From the NCBI GenBank assembly GCA_021495925.1, contig JAKEKT010000145.1, positions 1 to 58,477 of the forward strand: a stretch of DNA of 58,477 nt. The letters run 5' to 3'. Within the stretch, counting starts at the first letter, position 1; each line of letters starts with the position of its first letter. A model generated the notes under the pieces. The model ran no database searches and was not told where the DNA came from. It saw only the letters and a list, made by a program, of their open reading frames with translations. Below are positions 45,104 through 56,200 of the stretch, piece by piece. Position numbers and translations under genes: made by a program. This DNA comes from Diplodia intermedia. Lineage: Eukaryota > Ascomycota > Dothideomycetes > Botryosphaeriales > Botryosphaeriaceae.

Positions 45104-46366
45104 GATCTCTCACGGGGCTCTTGTTCCATCCAAGGCGGCTGGCGCAAAATAAAGTATGAAGGAGGATCTCGTGGGACAAGGCGGGAGAAAAGAGGGAGCG
45201 GGTGGTGCTCGATGCGGAAGATTCTGGGGAAGCGGCGCATGAGCGGCACACGACCCACCCCCAGAAAGGGCGCAGCCAGGCCATCTAGACGGTCTCCCGT
45301 CACAGCCATCATCGGCATTTGCGATGCGTGTGACTGGATGTTGTGGAGGGCGGGACGGGCATTGAGCCAATCGGCGGGTAAGCGGAAGTGGATGATGGCG
45401 TCAAGGGTGCGGAAAGCTGTGGCAGGCGGAAGAGCTCGGGCAGTCCTGTGATCCAGCCGCCGGGAGATCGGCTGTGTCTTCTCTCGACGTCCATGGGCGA
45501 CACACCGCGCCCTTGACCGGTGCAAAACAAATGCCTGTTTACGTCTGGTTTCGGTGGGAGGCCGTCCTCGTGATGAGCATGCTGGTGGTGCGGCGACATT
45601 TGAGTTTGCCTTCGGCTTCGAGATGCCGGCCGGTTTCGGCCTGCTTACTTATCTTATCGCGCTCCTTCCTTCCCCGCCTGCCCGCCCAACACATGTGCTC
45701 CCACGCTCCTTCCTTCGGCGCCTCTGGAAGCAGCTGCGTCAAATAAATCCGTGGTGGATGCAGCGCTGAGGTCATCATGCCAAGGCGCTTCAGGACCTCC
45801 GTTCCCGCTGCCCGCTGCCTCTACCAAACCCACAACGACTTCCACCCGTCGCTTCCGGAATCCACCCCTGGATAGGGACGTCGCCATTACCAGGGTATCG
45901 AAACCCGGAAATCGTCATTTTGGAGCCATGGAAGCTGCGCAGCCAACAACTGCCTTACTCGCCCCGCATCAGACATGCTGACACCATCATCAACTCCAAT
46001 GGCGAATCCAGAACTTCGTTGGTAGCGCGGACAGCGATTCTGTCGTGGCTCGTAAAATCGTTCTGATCACTCGCAATCCTTACAGCCGGCACGCCTCATT
46101 GTTTCTCGTGTCCGTCGGAGTTGAGCGTGCTCTCTTTCCATGGATTTCCGGCTTACAAGAAACCAGTGACTTGTGCCACAGTCACTGTGCCTTCATGTTG
46201 CTGTTTTTGTCTTTTCACGCGGTCTCGCCGCAATGCTACTCCGCCACGTGTGCGCAGTCATGGCCGGGTACTACTATCGTATCTTCCCCTGGGAACCTGA
46301 ACACCACGCAGAGGATATAAACCATACGTGCTGATGGGAACTGATGATACAGATCCAAAGGCAACC
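45104..46366. other. Intergenic region between divergent transporter and zinc-ribbon genes
   Basis: Holds the promoter of the minus-strand transporter and of the small + strand gene. No other gene was found; frames are short and without motifs. Confidence 0.5.
46316..46321 (+). promoter_or_regulatory. TATA box of the small zinc-ribbon gene
   Basis: TATAAA in GAGGATATAAACC lies 46-51 bp before the ATG at 46367 and only 13 bp before an alternative ATG at 46334. Transcription starting 25-40 bp downstream would exclude 46334 and favour 46367. Confidence 0.5.
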
Positions 46367-46726
46367 ATGGGCACAAAATCCTCTCCAACACGCAACATGG
46401 CCGGCAGACATGGCAAAACGAGCGGTATCCTTGCTTCGCTCCCAACTTTTCTGCACCCAAAAATGCCACAGCGCACGCCCAGCGGCAACATTTACTACGA
46501 CTTCGCCAGCTTCCAAAAATCCCAAAACGACGCAAGTCAACGATTCAACAGGCAGCGTTTCGTTTGCTGCCAATGCCATCCTCCGCTCGCGACACCCACC
46601 GTCTTTGACGACTTCGGTTTCTGTCGACAGCACAGCCACAACCGCTGCGAAAAGTGCAGAAAATTGCACAGCGGAATGTGGCCACACTGGACCTTTACTC
46701 CGGGCGCGCCAGGTCTTGGCCCATGA
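46367..46726 (+). CDS. Small zinc-ribbon-like fungal protein
   Basis: A 119-aa single-exon frame; the chosen ATG has an ACCATGG context and sits at a suitable distance from a TATA box (an ATG at 46334 would add 11 residues). The N-terminal half is basic and Ser/Pro-rich. The C-terminal half holds FVCCQC about residue 65 and FCRQHSHNRCEKCRK about residue 85. This is the C-x2-C ... C-x2-C-x-H-x2-C-x2-C layout I know from many small mould proteins, except that one ligand Cys is His here (C-x2-H-x-H). Zinc binding is likely; the cellular role is unknown. There is no signal peptide or membrane segment. Being short and isolated, it could be missed by gene prediction. Confidence 0.6.
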   Translation: MGTKSSPTRNMAGRHGKTSGILASLPTFLHPKMPQRTPSGNIYYDFASFQKSQNDASQRFNRQRFVCCQCHPPLATPTVFDDFGFCRQHSHNRCEKCRKLHSGMWPHWTFTPGAPGLGP

Positions 46727-49562
46727 CGACGGCCCAAAACGCATTCCTGCTAATGTCTGAGACTTCGGCATGAACGTTTTCTCCTCGCTGTGGCTGGGGT
46801 GAAACCTTTAGTTACGCCTGATGCCTGATGAACTTTCGGTTTAAACACAACTCGCGATGCATACTGAAGTCTCTCTTTGCATGTTTTCAGCTTCGCTGAT
46901 GTGAGCGGCTGATTTCCCTTTTCGATATGTCTCAAGCGCTGCTTTCCGGATACCACTCTTTTTTCCCACAAAGACAGAGACACAAGGAGTGAATTGCTGG
47001 GAAGAAGTAACATTGCAACCGTACAGCCGGTAGTGCTATCTATCCAACGAGTTTGAAGAGTCCACACCCACGTTATTTTTGGCGCTATCGCATACCCACT
47101 CATACCAATTTCCTCGCTCTCCAAGCGCAGCGGACAACGACGCGTCTTCCACCACCATCAACCGCCGGGTCCCGACTTCCTGTCCAACGTCCCACCGCAG
47201 CTACCTCCCGGCCTCAGCCCCTCCAACCACTTCCCCCCTTCCTCCCCTTTCTTTCCGCACGCCCCGGAGGCCGCACCGCACCGTCCCACCACACCACGCC
47301 CCAAATCATCCCCTCTTCCATCCAACCCCATCACCGACGCTCCGTCTGACACCACCACCATCCGTCGATCCTCCTTCCGTATCCGCGCTGATCTCCGGCT
47401 TTCGCGTATCACCACTGCAGTCGCCGCTTTCTTTTCTACCCGATGGCTAGTGCATCTTCGCGGTTCGCCGAGGAGGCCGACCGGACGACCTGGTGTTGTA
47501 CGAAAGGATGAGGCTGGATTTACTCTGTAGGGTGACTTGCATGCATGAATTGTACGCTCGTAGCGTGGCGAGATGGGGTGATGTGATGGGGGGCGCGGTG
47601 CGTTGGCTGTCTGCCGCTTTCTTGCGGACAATGGCACGGTGGGCTGCACTTTTGCACGTGAGCAGTTGAAGGAAAAATCAGGACGTAGATGCGGATCATG
47701 AATCTCTACAAATACATGTTGACATCGGGTTCAATTGCCCACGTAAGTTGGGGTGCAATATTTCTGTGAACACGTCCAGCTGCGATCGTGAAGAAAAGAC
47801 CTGGATTGATGGTCTAGCGGCGAGGGATGGGAGGCTTCTTTTTGCTTTTAGGAAGTGGCTGATTGCATAGAAGACCTCGGAGATGATTCAATTTTCCCTT
47901 CTCTCCTATCGAGATTGGAAGAAAGCCGATGGGAGGAATGCGCATAGTAGTCCAGCAGGCCGGCGCAGTATTTTACAACGAACACCATCCTTCCTGCATC
48001 ACAGAAATATCGTGGCCTGGTTGAGATACAACGTCTGCATACATTTGCACACAAATCTACGTCCAGATACGTGCTTCGACTGGCCATCCATGATGAAAGC
48101 GAACCGGTTAAGCGCTTAAACGCACGAGATGCCGAGCCTCCCAAACGCACAAAAGAAATTTCAGTGTATCGCATTTGCTACAAGTCCATCAGATGCCACT
48201 TTCTTTCGGGGTGCGTGTTCCCAGTCGTTCAGCCTTCACGTGACCTTCCACCTGCAAGCGATGAGCCTGATTGGACACGGAACGGACTCCGGGCGCATAC
48301 TGCAAGAAACCCATCGAAAGCCATGGAACACTGGACCCACAGCAGGCAGCCATGTCGGGCGCCGGGCATAGCAATTTTCCGCTCTCTGGGCGGGTATAAA
48401 AGGCGGCCTGCCCTTCGACCTCTCTTCGACCGGCATACTTACCTTGTCGGGGCTTCCGTGATCAACAAGACGGACGGCCTACCAGGCTGCCCTGCATTGC
48501 ACAGCGCGGTGGTGGCTTGGTATGAATCTCCTTCGGGGGCTTCACTGGCGCAATTTTTGATGGCTTTCCGCATCTGCTTGAGGAAACTTTTCGTTGTCGC
48601 ACCCGCCGCGCGCGGGTCTTCGAGGAAGAGTTTGTTGTGGTCGCCTTTGGTGTCCCACGGTCGCAAACGCGCTCGACTTCCAAACCGTTACCGACGCGCT
48701 GGCCTCCATCCACACAACGCATCGCTGCAAATTTCAACCGTGGTGTTTGTCCTTACTTTCTGCAGTTCTCAATGTCGTCTCCATCACCGCTGGGTTTTGG
48801 GTCGTGCGTTAACTGAATGTAATCCGCAACGACATTTCATGGTCTTTTGGAAGAAATTTGGTGTTGCGTGGCCTCTGGCATGCGCAAGCGGGCAATTTAG
48901 CGAGTGAGAGGGTGCCGGCAGTGCACGAGCCTCCACAGGTCGCGGTTATTTTCCGCCATCCGCTCCTGCTGCACAGGTGTTTGATGAACATTTGCGTTGT
49001 GTTCGCTTTCAAGGAAGATGACTTTTGATGCATGGCGCCATCGTCTCCTCGCCGAACGACCTTCCATTCGATCTCGCCCGACTCTACAGCTACAAGCACA
49101 GCACCCTCGTGCAAGGAAGCCGTGCGCTTCAGCGGCACCTTGTTTGACGACTACGACTCTTTGGTCGGTGCCGCACGCCGGCCAGATCGCGCTCGACGAC
49201 CAACGGGCACGGTGTTGCGCCGCGGCCATGCTGTAGGGTAGGGCCACGGGCGACACAGGAATTGAACAATTGAACCCACCCACATCTACGTCCAGATCCT
49301 GGAGTCAACTACCCACGTCAGAGTGGTGGAGCTCGGATTTTCTCATGTATTGTGCGTGCATAAGCGCCCGGACGCTCTTCTTGCCAAGGAACGTCTTGGT
49401 TGGCTGGCGGCGACATGTCCAGCAGCTGTAAGCTTGTGTAACTTGCAGGTGCGGGGGCCTCCATTGAGATGCAGCAGGCAGGCGCTGGGGTGGTGGCGAG
49501 CGGTCGCATCACCGCGCTTCCTCCAGCTCCCGCAACACTCTATCTACAAACCTCCTACCACC
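46727..49562. other. 2.8-kb intergenic region with an orphan TATA box
   Basis: No gene is supported. A strong TATAAAAG at 48395-48402 has no clear gene after it; a 116-codon frame starting at the ATG at 48559 is Arg/Leu-rich without motifs. C-rich tracts lie at 47.1-47.4 kb. Confidence 0.45.
48395..48402 (+). promoter_or_regulatory. Orphan TATA box (TATAAAAG)
   Basis: A consensus TATA box in a GGGCGGG-TATAAAAG-GCGG context, not associated with a recognised gene on the + strand within 1.1 kb. Confidence 0.4.
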
Positions 49563-50860
49563 ATGGCCCGAAGAAGTGCACGTCTTCAGCAGCGGGCCTG
49601 CCAATCTCTCAGCCCGCACGATAGCAGCAGCCTTGACGCTCAGGTAAGCCCTCCGTGCCACGGCCTCCTACTTCGAGCTGACATGACAAGCGCAAACGAG
49701 ATACGTCCGATGAGCCCGTACGCAAACGCCCGCGATCATCTCCAGGCAACGAGGAGGAGGAGGGCATCAATCCTATCGACTACTGGCGGACACACCAGCG
49801 CTGGCCGCGGAAATTATTCAAGTCAGACAGCAACATGGATCCACCGCGTGACTCTCGCAAGGCTTCGACGTCGTCCGCCACGTCCAGTGACACGACGAGG
49901 GAGAAAAGAAGCAAGCCTTACCACAATCCAGCCTTCTGGATCGTTCTACAGATCAACGGCAGCTTTCCAGACGAATATACCAACGGACCAGTGAGAGGCT
50001 CTTTGGAAACAAGCACCGGCCTTTGCAAGCAACTGCTCGCGTTGCATCAGGATATCCCTCGGGACTCGCTATTTTCCGACGAGTTCTTCGTGGAGACCTG
50101 CGAAATGCTTCAAGATGGGAGTGAGGCAAAGATAACTCAAGATATCTCTCGACTCATTGTTCCCTCTGCCGAGTCTTTGGCTATACGCGGCTCAAAACAT
50201 CTTGACATTCTCATCGAGTCCGTTAAGGAGAGTTGGATTCGATCTATTCCTGTGCACCGCGATTTTCCTCAACCAAAGCCTGACTATTCGGTTGGCTTTC
50301 GATGGTCCGCTTTCACCTCCGGTCAACTTGAGAAGCTCAATACTCTATTCGGGTCTATCTCTGAGAGATCAACGACGCCTTATACTACGACACGCTTTAT
50401 GTGCTTTCCTTTTCTCACATGCGAGGTCATGTGCGGCGCAGTTGCACTCGACGTCGCGGACCGGCAAAATGCGCATAGCGCGACCATCGCAGTACGGAAC
50501 ATAGTAGGACTATTCAAGCTGATCGAGCGCGAGAAAGAGCTTCATCGCGAGATACTGGCTTTCTCGATATCTCACGATAACAGTACCGTTAGGATCTACG
50601 GCCACTATCCTATCATCGATGAGAAGGATACGAAGTACTGCCGCCACGAGATTCGCAATTTCGTCTTTAGGGGACAGGACGGTAAGGAGAGATGGACAGC
50701 CTATAAGTTCACGAAGAACGTCTACGATAACTGGATGCCCCCTCACTTCAAGCGGATCTGCAACGCGATCGACGAAATTCCACCCGGCATTAGCTTTGGC
50801 GTCCCCAGATTGCGCTCTACAAGTTCGTCGCCAGAGCTGGAAAACCTCCCCCCCTCTTGA
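49563..50860 (+). CDS. DUF7924-type fungal protein, PD-(D/E)xK-like core
   Basis: Exons 49563-49643 and 49691-50860; the 47-bp intron (GTAAGC to GACAAG) is phase 0 and the product is 416 aa. A bipartite basic patch straight after the junction (RKRDTSDEPVRKRPRS) looks like a nuclear signal. The order of motifs matches the fungal DUF7924 family: IDYWRTHQRWPRKLF, then ETCEML, QDISRLIVPSAESLAI, KPDYSVGFRW, FPFLTCEVMCGA, LDVADRQNAHS, REILAFSISHD and KFTKNVYDNWMPPHFKRI. The PD of KPDY and the E of CEV resemble the acidic part of a PD-(D/E)xK nuclease core. The Lys I would expect two residues after that Glu is Met (CEVM), so catalytic activity is doubtful if the comparison holds. Function is unknown in the family. 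Base composition is clearly less GC-rich than that of the neighbouring minus-strand gene, whose stop codon lies 14 bp away. Confidence 0.85.
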
Positions 50861-50874
50861 CCGTCGACAACTTT

Positions 50875-52176
50875 TCATCCCCTCTCCGCGAGCACAATCG
50901 CCTCGGGCGTCTCCCCAATAAACTCATCCGCGCTCCCGCGCAGCCCGGCGGGAACCCCACCGCCAACCATCTCCCCAAAGAACCTCAGCAACAGCCCCGT
51001 CACGACCTCGGTCGACCGCTTCCCGGCAATGCTCCCCAGCGGCAACGACGAGTTCGCGCCGCCGCCCACGGCCCCCCGGAAGCCCAGCCCGTCGACCAGA
51101 AGCGGCAGGTCGGTGTAGTCCAGGTGCGCGGTGCCGTCGACGTAGACGTCGCGCAGCCACGCGCTCTGGTTGCGGTTGAACAGGGCCCACGTCGTGTCGG
51201 CGCCGGGCCCGCCGCCGCCGTCCTCGCGCCCGTGGAAGCGCGCGCTCGCCAGCTCCAGGAACGGCGTGCGCAGGTCCGGCGCCGCCGTCCCGGCCGCCGT
51301 CTCGTTGGGACGGACCGCCCTCAGCAGGTTCGTGTACGCGCCGTCGAGGTTGGCGCCGGCGCGGTAGCGCTTAGGCGGAGGGTGGGCATAGTCGTCGTAG
51401 TCGTCGGACTCCTCCTCCAACGCGGCGATGATGACGCCGGCGGCCCCGGCGCCGCCGATGCTGTGGCCCCACACGCCCAGGTGCGTGGTGTTGAGGGGCG
51501 CGCCGCGCGCGGCGACGAGCGCGGGCAGGATCGGCGCGCCCATGACGGCCCGGACGTCGGCGACGCGGTAGTCGTAGATCTGCGAGTAGGTTCCGGCGTC
51601 GGCGGCGCCGCTCATGATGCCGGGCGGGCCCGCGACGCCGGGCGCGCCGGGGTGGCCGGGCGGGACCGCCGTGTAGAGGGCTTCGCCCGGGTGGTCGACG
51701 GCGACGACGGTGAAGCCGTGCGAGGCGAGCTCGCCGAGGTAGGCCTTGTAGATGGCGACGAGCCCGCCGGCGCCCGGGGTGAAGATGAGGGTCGGGTAGG
51801 AGGGGGACGAGCCGTTGTTGCCGCCGGAGGCCGGGTCGTCGGTGCCTGGCAGGGCGGGGGCCTGGTGCTGGAGCTGGGTCGTGACGGTGGAGATGGTGCC
51901 GTTGGGGAAGCCGAAGGCTTGCTCGTACACCTGCGCGGTGGCGGCGTCGAGATAGGGGACGGTGGTGTTTGGCGCCTGGAGCGTGGGGTAGAAGATTGAT
52001 ACAAGCAGTATGCCCGGGTTCGGCGTCGGGTCAACCGGAGTGGAGTGGTTGAAGACATGGTGGGTGTAGCCGACGTGGTATTGTCCGGTGGGTTCCCATA
52101 GCGAGACGGCACCGGCACCGATCAGAAGTTGCGGAAGCAATGCGGCGGCGAGAAGTTGCAGGCGCATGTTGGCCAT
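50875..52176 (-). CDS. Secreted PAF-acetylhydrolase-like alpha/beta hydrolase
   Basis: Single exon, 433 aa, very GC-rich. The N-terminal hydrophobic LLAAALLPQLLIGAGAVS is a signal peptide. The oxyanion region TLIFTPGAGG and the nucleophile elbow GHSIGG (Ser about 235) follow. NLDGAYTN (about 275) and the late motif GTAHLDYTDLPLL fit the Asp and His positions of the platelet-activating-factor acetylhydrolase family (Lp-PLA2-like), which cleave short or oxidised acyl chains from phospholipids. Many N-glycosylation sequons (for example NTT, NGT, NGS, NQS) agree with secretion. Fungal members are poorly characterised, so the substrate is inferred. Two ATGs three codons apart (MANM) could both serve as start. 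It converges with the DUF7924 gene at 50860, leaving 14 bp between stop codons, so the 3' UTRs must overlap. A TATTTAT element lies about 55 bp upstream. Confidence 0.88.
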   Translation of the reverse strand: MANMRLQLLAAALLPQLLIGAGAVSLWEPTGQYHVGYTHHVFNHSTPVDPTPNPGILLVSIFYPTLQAPNTTVPYLDAATAQVYEQAFGFPNGTISTVTTQLQHQAPALPGTDDPASGGNNGSSPSYPTLIFTPGAGGLVAIYKAYLGELASHGFTVVAVDHPGEALYTAVPPGHPGAPGVAGPPGIMSGAADAGTYSQIYDYRVADVRAVMGAPILPALVAARGAPLNTTHLGVWGHSIGGAGAAGVIIAALEEESDDYDDYAHPPPKRYRAGANLDGAYTNLLRAVRPNETAAGTAAPDLRTPFLELASARFHGREDGGGGPGADTTWALFNRNQSAWLRDVYVDGTAHLDYTDLPLLVDGLGFRGAVGGGANSSLPLGSIAGKRSTEVVTGLLLRFFGEMVGGGVPAGLRGSADEFIGETPEAIVLAERG

Positions 52177-52228
52177 GTACTATCCTGTGACGCACTCGTG
52201 TGGGGGGTCTCGTCGTCCTTAAGTATGC

Positions 52229-52235
52229 ATAAATA
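52229..52235 (-). promoter_or_regulatory. TATA-like element of the PAF-acetylhydrolase-like gene
   Basis: TATTTAT on the minus strand in GGGTATTTATGC, 53-59 bp upstream of the ATG at 52176. Confidence 0.4.
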
Positions 52236-53297
52236 CCCGTACGGACGATCCACGGGTGAATCCTTCCGCATCCTTCGATGGGGGCGGATTGTAAATAACT
52301 CTTGAAACCTGTCGGCGTAGACGCCACGCCAAGCGGAGTGCCTGAATCACTCGGCAGTGCTGCATGCGTCTCTGATTTTGTTTTCCTTCCGCTACGACCA
52401 CATGCGCTTGATGCATCCGTTGTTGCTACCGCCGCGGCCAGCTTCACATGGTCAAGATGGACTACCTACGTTGCAGCGCTTACAGGATGAAAACCCGTAG
52501 AATACTCTGCTGAGTCCTTGTGCTGCGTGAGCTTCGTAGGCTGTGTTGTACGGCCCGCCTTGGCTAACCCTTTTCTGTATGATGCATCCTCGCAGCCCGT
52601 CGGAATCTCATTCAACCAAGATTCATGCTTGTCAGTTGATAAGGCCCAAGGTACTGTAGGTCGGAATTATGAGGCATTGGATTAAGCCCGGAACCCAGCT
52701 AAAGCAGAAATAATGTTGTTTTCTTGAGGCTGGATTGCGGACAACTAAAAAGTTAAGCGTATGTACATACATACAATGATGGGGGTAAATAGGTCTAGCC
52801 TTGGATTCTTTGTCAAGGTTCGAGTAACGTATTCTACCAGTTTATGCGACGCCCCCGACTACGAGATGGCCAACTACATTCTGCGTTTCAATCGTGGACT
52901 TTCTTCTGCTTTCAATCAACCCAGCTCTCATTGGTGCGTCTCATAACCTGGGGCGTCGCATAACCCAGCGGAACACGTTAATACTGCTAGGAGTTTTCCA
53001 CGTTCAGTGCCGATCAATATGAGGACTGCATGACTCAAGTCGCCTGTTAATGGCCTCGTTTACCTATGATCTGCACAAGAGCCGAAACCAGACTTGGTAT
53101 GTAATCTGCATGGGGGCCAAAAATACTTGGCACGAGTATAAAGCAAGTGGATTTCTGCCTTGTAGGTATAGGAGAAACCTGACAAGGCTGAGTGGGCTTC
53201 TATCACAACGTGATCATCCGCCCGTCAACGGCCTTCCCTACTCTTTCCACGTGTTCTCAAGCGTAGTCTCCATGCGATCTGACCCACGTGCGACAAG
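52236..53297. other. Divergent intergenic region, A/T-richer
   Basis: The region lies between the starts of the PAF-acetylhydrolase-like gene (minus) and the DUF3433 gene (plus). The part at 52.5-53.0 kb is A/T-richer than the neighbouring genes. TATAAAG occurs at 53137. No gene is seen; a 61-codon frame at 52761 was not accepted. Confidence 0.5.
53137..53143 (+). promoter_or_regulatory. TATA-like element upstream of the DUF3433 gene
   Basis: TATAAAG, 155 bp before the first ATG (53298) and 194 bp before the second (53337). The distance is acceptable but not diagnostic. Confidence 0.35.
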
Positions 53298-56200
53298 ATG
53301 AGGAATGGCGCCAAGCGTTCTGGTTCATGTGAGACAATGGCGGGTCCGATTCCAGCAACAACCATGGCTGACTTTGGAAAAGGGAAAGAACCCGCTGCAC
53401 ACCAATTTCTAGTCGACGATTCACCTTCGAAACGGCGGCAACATGAATGGGTACCAAGTTTACTGCAGAAGAAAGCTCTCCTGCCCCTGGCCATGACGTG
53501 TTTCGTCTTCGCCGCGATACTTCAAGTTCTGGATGCCATCGTCTCCAGAAACCAGGGTATTCCCCTGGACTACAATCCGTACGTCATTCCAATGCGCTAC
53601 CTGCCGACCCTGTGCTTGGTCGCCATCGGGTTGGTATGGAAATCTGTCCTGGGTGACATCAAGAGGATCATGCCCTGGTCAGCCATGTCCGCCGACAACG
53701 AAGCCACCGCCGAGAACTCGGTTCTTCTGAACTACGTCGGCAAAGTCGAGGTTCTCTCATTGTTTGAGTCGTTCAAGAGGAAACACTGGGCTCTGTCTTT
53801 GGGTCTGATTGTGGGGTTTCTCCTGGGCGTTTCCGTCACCGCGGCCAACAGCTTGACCTATTCGGAGCTTTCCGCCGAGATATCCCATGACGCCACTCTT
53901 CGAAAGACCACTGGTTTCGACTTCCATGGTACACTCGTCACCCCAAACGGATCTCTCACTATTGCATCGGATCACGTCGGCAATCAACCCTACGGTGCCG
54001 TCAGCGCACAACGTGTGGTCGGGGGCCCGTACACTTCATGGACCAGCGGAAAGTACGTGTTTGAGTCTTTCCAGTTGGCGGACGATCAAGTTTCTGTCCA
54101 AGGGGCCGATCTGGATGCCGAGGTCTCTTCGTTTGCCGCTTCCTTCGACTGCAAACCGCTGGATTACTCCTGGACTCTCGGCAGCCCAGATTCCACCATG
54201 GAAACTGCGAGACAAGTCAGCTTTATTGCCAACCAGACCATCGACGAATGTGTCTTGTCGGTGTATCAGGAAAGAGAAATCTTACCCAACAGTACGGATC
54301 CATCCCCTCGAGGATGGCTCAACATTACTTCGTGCTTGAACGAACCAAAAGACATGCGCATCCTGGCAACGGTGGCGAGCCCTCTTGAGAATTCAACCGC
54401 GCCTGTGAGCAACAATACTCTAGACATTTCAGTATCTGGAATGGTATGTTCTCCGGCTTTCACCATGCAACAAGCTCGTGTACGGGCTAGTGCAGGGACC
54501 GGTGAAATAAGGAATTTCGAGATATTGCCAGAAACGCTTGTGGCGGCGGACATCAAAACACCTGTCGAGGCCATCTGGCAATACTTGAGCAATCCAACTA
54601 CTGCAAACATGGACTGGTGGAGAGCCAGGCAATGGGGTCCATTCGACAATGAGACGGAGAAAATCTTCAACTTGACTCAGACGTACGCTTATTGGCAACG
54701 TAACGACGATTTCTTCGAAGCCTTCTTCCAAGGCGTGGATCAAGACAAGCGCAGGGATCTTGTGAATCAACCCGCCGAGTTCAAATCCGAGCTGGAATCA
54801 CTGGCCAGTAACACCATAGCACAAGTGGTTAACTTTATCGGTCGGTCAAACTCATCCGAGGAGCTGGGCGGAGGAACGGTGTGGAATGGCCCCAGGCTTC
54901 TTCTCCGGGACGCACCGCTGCGAGTTCTCCAGGCAATCTTTGTTTTCATCGGGCTTACGGGAATCCTGCTCGCTACCTTGCTCCGACCACGCTCTGACCT
55001 TCACCGCGATCCTGGTTCGTTGGCTCAGACTGCAGTCATCATGTCCGCCTCGCACGATTCTACCGAGGAAGCGTTTGTAACCCATTCTCGGTCCTCGAAC
55101 ATGAGTATGGCCAATGCTCTCCAAGGGACTCGCTTCAAGCTGCATCCAGAGACGGGTGGAGTCTCTCTTGCCGGCCAGCAATTTGAAAGCGATCGGCCTA
55201 CTCAGTCAATCGCAGAAGAAATCAGGCCATCAAAAAAACCCAACAAAGGATGGAAACCTCTGGCCTTCCGACTGGATGTGAGATCCACGACTATTCTCGC
55301 ATTTGTCACGACCATGGTCACCCTTGGGATTCTCCAATCGATATCTCAAACGCACTCTGGCCTCTGCAGGAACACAGATACGGCAGCACGGATCTACTCC
55401 TTCGTACCAACACTGATTCTGGTTCTGCTGAGCTATGCATGCTCTGGGGTTGACGGGACCGTCCGCTCGATGAATGCCTACAAAAGCCTCAGCAACCCGT
55501 CCAAAAAGCAGCCTTTACTGCTCAACTACAGAGAATACAACTTCTGGGCATCGGAAAAGCTTACTTCGAAGAGGCACAATCTGGGATTTGCAGTTGTGGC
55601 TTCATCCATCGCCCTGGTCCTTTTCCCGGTCATCAAGATCATTGCTGCCGGTCTTTACGAAACCACGGTCACCACGTATCAACGCGATGTTGTCGTCAAC
55701 CTCGACGCAAGTCTACCCGAGAACCTGGAGAGCACATTCTCTGCGGATGACCCATCCGAGATGGGCAGCAGATTCGCCGAATGGGCTCGCATTCCAATGT
55801 TCAACCTAGGTGAACGGCCTGGCATCTTGGGGAACCTCGTCTTCAGCAACATCAGCGGTGTTGTTGACGAGCTCGACTACGGAATCGTCCCAGGGGACAG
55901 CATAGAACTGCCTGTTCCTGCTGTCCTCGTTGATGTCAACTGCACCGCCCTCTCCAACGACGTGTTCAACTTCAAAGCCGCAACCGCATCTGGCTTTGAT
56001 GATGATTACATGTATTATAGGATAGAATGCAGCTCACCACTTTGTGAGGGATTTTTAAGTAGTAGTTATGACGCATTCGGCGGGTACAGATTCCAGGGAC
56101 GAGTATATTCGCCAACAACGGCCAAGTTTGGGATTGCCCTTTCCGACTTTGGAAGCCCATACGAAAGCATTACGAACCTGACGTTGGTAGAAGATGGTGA

